Origin: Symsagittifera roscoffensis
Lineage: Eukaryota > Xenacoelomorpha > Acoela > Convolutidae
Direction: 5' to 3'
Assembly (NCBI RefSeq): GCF_963678635.1
Contig: NC_087070.1
Coordinates: 10,142,539 to 10,202,538, forward strand
DNA: 60,000 bases
This document shows, piece by piece, positions 55,109 through 60,000 of the stretch. The notes under the pieces were generated by a model that was not told the DNA's origin, searched no databases, and saw nothing but the letters and a program-made list of their open reading frames with translations. How positions within the stretch are numbered: the stretch's first letter is position 1; each line of letters starts with the position of its first letter. Position numbers and translations under genes: made by a program.

Positions 55109-55886
55109 TCACGCTTCAGATGAGGCGCTCCCAGGAGCCGCTATGATGGGGTGCAACGGGTTAAGTTTCGAAGCAACACCTTTGTGTGCAAAAATGGTCG
55201 GAGCCATGCCGTTCCAATTCGTGATGCAGGCAAGTAATTCCTTTTCCGCACCAACGAAGTTCGTGCCGATATCCGACCAGATCGTGCTGGATGTACCAGG
55301 ACGCGCAATGAACCGTTCAATACCCATGACACAAGAACTAGTGTCAAGAGATAGTACGATCTCAAGGTGTACAGTCCTGGTGGTGAGGCAGGTGAAAAGA
55401 AATTTTCCATCTTTTTTCAGTGCTTTTGCGAACCGCAACGTAAAGCGCTCCAAAGTTATCCACACTTGTATGATTAAAGGTTGGTTGCTTGTATCCAAGA
55501 CGTTCGACAGATAAATTGGACAAAATTGGCTGGATGGTACTTGCTTTGCGTTTACGGCATGTAACACATTGATTTTCGATAGACTGAAGCAACACAAGTA
55601 CATCATATTTTATATTTAAAACGGATCGAGTGTAACCTAAACTTTGATGAAAATGCTTATGGTGGAGGCTGCGGGCCAACAAACGACCTAGTGTATGTCA
55701 GGCGTCGAGTAATATTGGGTGCTTAGTATCAAACTCGGTATTCACTAAGCACACAATATGTCCGGTGAAACAAATTTTATTAGCGGGACCAATAAATAAT
55801 GAGTATGTGGCAATTTTACTACTACTCTTGATAGGTTTGCCAGCGGTGAGTGTGTTCAAATCCACGGGAAAGATTCCACTGAGCAA
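55109..55886 (-). pseudogene. pol: BEL/Pao integrase core
   Basis: Three overlapping frames. 55886-55698 ends with the pre-integrase KHPILL block. 55682-55362 has the HHKHFHQSLGYTRS and CVTCRKRKAS zinc-binding region and VDNFGALYV. 55606-55109 has FLFTCLTTRTVHLEIV and a SDIGTNFVGAEKEL block with the second catalytic Asp and the usual GTNF. The first core Asp corresponds to VDNFG. Frame changes near 55690 and 55520 disrupt it. Confidence 0.8.
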
Positions 55887-56339
55887 GATGAATTAGTTTG
55901 TTTTCCGCGATATCAAGTTCAATGGAAACGATGATCCGCAAGTTCTTACGGCGGAAATGCTTATGTAAAGGCAGCATTCTCAACAAAAAGATACATCTCT
56001 TTTATATCTCGTAATGGAACTAAACCTTTCTCAATTGAACCCATTTTCGTGATGTTTGACGAATGTGACATCGGTGACGAAGGAAAAAGATTTCTCCAAG
56101 CAATTATCGACATCACTTCGAACGAATTTTATTGATCACACGTTCGTCGGGTATGAACGGCCAATCAGTAGTCCTGGGAATGCTCGGACCATTAACCCAA
56201 CTGCTATCTTTGAGGGCTTCAGAAGAAACCCCCGCGTACCGGTATCAGCTGGATTATCGCCGCTCAGGACATGGTGCCACTCATCAATGCTTGACGATTC
56301 GAGGTTTTTCGATATTTCACTGATGGGTGAAGACGAGGT

Positions 56340-57317
56340 TTAGCTATACTCGAGGTTCATTGCTAGAGTAACTTCATCAGAATTACTGACACATTTGGTC
56401 AAATTAAGTCCTGCCAACTTAAGTAATGAAATCAAATCACGGCTAATTTTAATTGCATGTGTAACCTTTTCGAACGAATCCAAAAAATCAATTGTGTAAA
56501 ATTTTTCGCTTACGACTGATGCGGCCTCATGGTATGTGGACATTTTATCAATTGATGTTTTTCGCAACGCGAAATTGGCGAATGTAGGCGAATCCCGTGA
56601 GCCGAATTTTTGGCTGGCGAGTGTACTGGTGAACTACCACATCGGAAGTAGTATCCACCCGCCGCAAAAAACTGAGCGAAATTTGATCGCGGACGAGGAC
56701 TTCTACCTGGAGGAACACGCCCTCTATATCCGCGGAGACTGCGTACTTGTGTTGACGGAATCGTAAAAGTACAAAAAATAATTTTTGGACTAGGTACGGA
56801 CCCACCAACGAAGACTTATTTTAGGATGTGCCGTGAAACTTAGAAGCCCCATAAGGACTCGACACACCTTACTCGGCTTATTTGGATTTACGACGGGATG
56901 GTGCGTAAGATCCCACTCCCGATCGGATTGCTTACGTGGATCATGCGGTTCGACAGTCCTCTCTTTCATAATGTCCTCTCTAATTGTGTCTGTGTATCTT
57001 TCGCGGAGTTCAGGGTCTTTACTTAACCTTCTCTCCAATGTTTTTAATTGGACGAGTGACGAGTAATAATCGTTTGGTAGACTGACACCACTATCAATCC
57101 AAATCATAGGCACAATGTAATTTTCGCCATTGTGAATTGTTTCACAAGTAGGGATGGTTAAAGCATGTTTATCCGCGGCGGAACGGGCATCGACTTGTTT
57201 GAAAGCAACATAAGACTCCAATTTGCACCAGGATTTTATCTGGTCAGTCAAAGAGGAATCTTTAACAACACTTGAAACACAAAGAAGTAGAACCAACGGA
57301 CGGCGGCGACATACCAC
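56340..57317 (-). pseudogene. pol: BEL/Pao reverse transcriptase
   Basis: The frame 57317-56790 shows LPNDYYSSLVQLKTLERRLS, ELRERYTDTI and DLTHHPVVNPNKPSKVCRV, the N-terminal signature of Pao RTs (LP.N...A..RL..LE; HHPV). 56808-56548 contains LLRFRQHKYAVSADIEGVFLQV, motif A with its Asp, and YTRQP. 56567-56340 contains FYTIDFLDSF where an intact element has an F-Y-x-D-D motif, so one of the two catalytic aspartates is replaced. Frame changes sit near 56800 and 56560. It is inactive. Confidence 0.8.
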
Positions 57318-57468
57318 TTATGACCCAACCTATCGGTAGGTGAGCGGAACACGGTGAATTATTATCATCTGCCAAGATGAACTTAATGGGTCTAACGGCG
57401 TGGTAGTAGTCTTGTCCTATAATAACTTCAACGTCCTGATAAGTACAATGAGTGGGCTTAAAAGGTGC

Positions 57469-57792
57469 TTATTGTGGATATTTATTCTGCAAATCAACAA
57501 TTTTGATTAATTCGAAACCAATTCGAATATTGTCTTCAACATATGCACACAGAGGGAACACGAACTCACTATTGTTCTGCTTGGAGGAAACTGTAAATTT
57601 GACTCTCTGAGTCTCAACAACGGGGGTTGAATTGAAGCCACCTATTGACAAGTTTACGGGCTCCCCTACTAAGCCGAGACGTATAACGAGTGACGAAGAC
57701 ACCCAAGACTGAATTGATGCACTATCACAAAGAACTAACGTCAGGAGACTGGTTACATCCAAAAAAAAACCAAGTGTTGCAATCGGCAACAA
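57469..57792 (-). pseudogene. pol: BEL/Pao aspartic protease (DUF1758-like)
   Basis: LPIATLGFFL, a VLCDSASIQSWV block and RLGLVGEPVNLSIGGF follow the DUF1758 order (LLPTA.., LLDSGSQ.SF, L.L..., I.GI). The usual D-S-G is read as D-S-A, which would impair catalysis. The downstream part (AYVEDNIRI) leads to RT in another frame. Confidence 0.7.
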
Positions 57793-57974
57793 CCTTTTAG
57801 AAGATTCAATGTCATGTACATCACTAACAGCGGCGTGGGTGGAAGTGTTTGTATTTTCCTTGGACTAGTTTGTCCAGCCTTTTTTGAGACATTCGAAACT
57901 TCCTTCCGAATTTTTTCTCGGCTCATGAATCAAGACATTATGTGTGCTATCGCACTCTGGCTTCGGGCATTTTT

Positions 57975-58035
57975 AGCACTAAAACATTTATGAAAACTAT
58001 GGTTGCATTTGAGGCAAGCGAAACAAAGTTTCTGT
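57975..58035 (-). pseudogene. gag: BEL/Pao Gag zinc knuckle
   Basis: A minus-strand frame reads CFACLKCNHSFHKC, which fits the CX2C..H..C nucleocapsid pattern found between the Pao gag and protease (consensus CFNCL..GH....C). Confidence 0.6.
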
Positions 58036-58370
58036 TCAGCTACGTATTTTGCTCGCTGAGTAGCATTTTTTCTCTGAAAAGAGCACAGTTCTACAATGCA
58101 TAACTTTTTTTACACAAAATGCACGGCCGAAACTTAGACTTAGCCTGTGCTTTACTAGTTAAATTAGTGTTTGCTGTAAAAGCTTTGGTGTTTTTGGCTT
58201 AACTGGTACCTCGTTTTCTGCCTTAGAGTTAGATACACGTAATTTTTCATGCCCCTCGGCTTTTTCTTACAACCAGTTATTAAAATCTAAGAGTGCTGCA
58301 AATTATGTCTAACATCATGCATTGACCACGCTTCCTTGAGGTTAGGCGGAAGTTTACTAACAGCTTGGTT

Positions 58371-59720
58371 TTACAGGTTAACACTCTTAAGATCATCGTT
58401 AAATGAAAATGATTTGATAACTGCTTTGAGGCCAGATATGGCAGAGGAGAAACTAGAGACATTTTCCGAATTGTGCATCTTAAGTGGTGGCAAAATATTT
58501 AGCTTATCAAGATGCGCACCAACAATAGCGTGTGGTTGCCCAAACTTCCGTTGCAAGGTGGCCAGTGCAACCTTGTACATAACGCCACTATAATTACGGT
58601 TTTTGCTTAACCTCTGACGAGTGTTTTAGGTATGTCAGTTTAGTATCACCGGTGTGAGCAGCGGAATCAACGGTTGACTTAAGCTGACCAAACAATTCGT
58701 GCCAATTTAGCAGGTTTCCGTCAAATTGAGCTAACTTCCATTCAGGAAGATGATCTTTGCGGCTATGCTTTACTAATTCCGCCAATTCACGAGCGGAGAG
58801 AGGTCGATCCGATGAACAACCTTGGTTCGGAGTAGCAAAAGACGGTGCGTAGTCTTCGTTGACTGGCTGACAACCAGTATTAGCATTATTGACAAAATGC
58901 CGAACATGTTGAGGATTAACTGGTGGAGTATGAAAATACACAGTCCCACCACTAGTAAACGGGGCGGCTGTGTTACACGGTGGGACAACAGTTGTCACAT
59001 TAGAAAAAATGTGTCACATTAGAAAATGTGTCACATTAGAAAGTGTGTCACATTAGAAAAAGATACTTGATACTGCCTCTCCAGCTCCTCGTGGCGTCGT
59101 TTTAGCAAAGCTAACTCATGCCGTTTCTCACTTGATGATATAGTGTGAACAGTCGAGGTATGACGAGTGGAAGCAGATATATCAGACTTATGAGAATCAC
59201 GTTTTCTACTTTCCTTAGATTTATTAGAGACCTTAGACCTGTTTTCAGATACTCGTGCTTCTGAATCTCTTGTTTTGTGCGAGCGTGACGATGACTCAGA
59301 CCTAGTTCGTTGTAAAGATCCCTTGCTCCCTGTAATGCCGGCTGCTGAAACTGACGAAAGTTCAAGGCTCATGTTGTAACTCTGAGCTTCATGCATTACT
59401 TTATCGCTCATTTCGATTAGTTTCTTAAGCCAAAGAGCTTACTGAGCAATAATTTTGTCAGGGATTTCCGTTTTCACCGCTAACCTAATAAATTGCAGAT
59501 TTAAGTCAGGAATTTTATCTAGCGCATTTTTACATTTGTAAACAGCCTTATCAGTTTTTGCGGTGCGACTATTATTCTCAATGTACTCAAGTAATAATTA
59601 GTGACCCTTAAGCAGCTCGTTTTCTAGATTTAGACGGATTTTAAATAACTTGCGTATCTTAATTTGAATTTTTTTGTCCAAGTTTTTCACAAATTGACAA
59701 TTTCTTACGGATGCTCACTA
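58371..59720 (-). pseudogene. gag: BEL/Pao Gag, DUF1759 region and N-terminal coiled coil
   Basis: The frame 59411-59031 is rich in Ser, Arg, Lys and Glu and ends in a heptad-like stretch (ALLKRRHEELERQYQ). Coding-like sequence extends upstream to about 59720 in the same frame but with two stops. 58998-58594 contains the DUF1759 hallmark LPEWKLAQFDGNLLNWHELF followed by the T-K-L-T-Y-L-K block. 58580-58371 continues with YKVALATLQRKFGQPH. A short tandem repeat (58993-59061) separates the first two frames and probably caused the break. Confidence 0.75.
58993..59061. repeat. Four tandem copies of a 17-19 bp unit
   Basis: TGTCACATTAGAAAA(AA)(T/G)G repeats four times in succession inside the BEL gag, with small length differences of the A run. 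It produces a stop and frame change in the gag frame. Confidence 0.85.
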
Positions 59721-60000
59721 AATAAAAAACAATTATTAAAATGAGATACTGTTTTGATGCGTAATAAAATTTACATTAATATTTCCATATTGGTTTACAA
59801 GTTGGGGGAACTTGAAGTATCAAAGCTTCTGCCTGAAGCCTATTTTTTTATAGCTTTTTGATTTTAAGTGGTATGCGGTTTTGTTTCTCACGCGTCTTAA
59901 GGATATTAAGATCAGCGCTCTAACGCCTTAGAAGGAGGAGAGTCTTGAACTCAAGGGAAAGATGCTGGTGAAGCTCTTTGTATTTCTCAATTAAAAACTG
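59721..60000. other. Sequence upstream of BEL gag, no feature
   Basis: No similarity to the suspected 3' LTR near 54540-54570 was noticed, so the 5' LTR is not here or is unrecognisable. Confidence 0.4.

Larger units (their letters stand above)
54565..59720 (-). mobile_element. Decayed BEL/Pao retrotransposon (minus strand)
   Basis: In minus-strand order: gag with a DUF1759-like region and zinc knuckle (59720-57975), DUF1758-type protease (57792-57469), Pao-type RT (57317-56340), a degraded RT thumb and RNase H region (56340-55890), integrase (55886-55109) and its DUF5641-like C-terminus (54954-54565). The protease-RT-integrase sequence signatures are diagnostic for BEL/Pao. Numerous frameshifts and stops break it. 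No 5' LTR was found before position 60000, so either the element is truncated or its start lies outside. A run of ten G (minus strand) at 54586-54595 takes the place of the polypurine tract. Confidence 0.85.

Noticed and set aside
55098-55514. 138-codon plus-strand frame
   Set aside because: It is antisense to the BEL integrase core, which has clear family motifs on the other strand.

Overview
The window is AT-rich animal nuclear DNA, most likely from an invertebrate. Introns are short with GT..AG borders, the standard genetic code fits, and the retroelement mix is metazoan: Ty3/Gypsy, BEL/Pao, a non-LTR reverse transcriptase and a hAT-type MITE. The species cannot be named. I see no prokaryotic operon, rRNA or CRISPR. 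Almost everything is mobile-element or repeat DNA. The only convincing host gene is a small three-exon SAM-dependent methyltransferase, present as two intact copies.

Layout. 1-9851: an old composite repeat with outer arms in inverted orientation, an inner nested inverted/tandem repeat (1480-4430), and a decayed Ty3/Gypsy element (4969-8676) with two LTRs, gag and integrase remains but no recognisable reverse transcriptase. 10595-11368: a minisatellite with a unit of about 43 bp. 11775-15816: degenerate coding remains and diverged repeats. 15817-24691 plus 43268-44182: segmental copy A. 24692-43263: an 18.6-kb env-bearing Ty3/Gypsy retroelement on the minus strand, inserted in copy A. 44183-44382: a 200-bp assembly gap. 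44383-54085: segmental copy B, in direct orientation, with an empty insertion site. 54434-54515: a degenerate tRNA-Leu-like element. About 54565-59720: a decayed BEL/Pao retrotransposon on the minus strand.

The most interesting object is the 18.6-kb element. Its 396/410-bp LTRs run TG..CA and are flanked by a 4-bp target duplication. Next to the right LTR is a primer-binding site. In minus-strand order it carries a long leader, an N-terminal gag-side ORF, capsid and zinc-knuckle gag, protease, RT, RNase H, integrase with a GPY module, two tiny ORFs (one hydrophobic), a broken envelope glycoprotein gene resembling chuvirus-type glycoproteins, and an intact 564-codon ORF of unknown function downstream of env. 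That last ORF, the extra gag-side ORF and the total size are unusual for the group.

Copies A and B have a mosaic relation: a nearly identical core (about 17-22 kb, paired with 45.5-50.8 kb) lies between more diverged flanks. This suggests gene conversion or an assembly/haplotype artefact at the gap. All conclusions come from reading the sequence; no alignment or database search was run.
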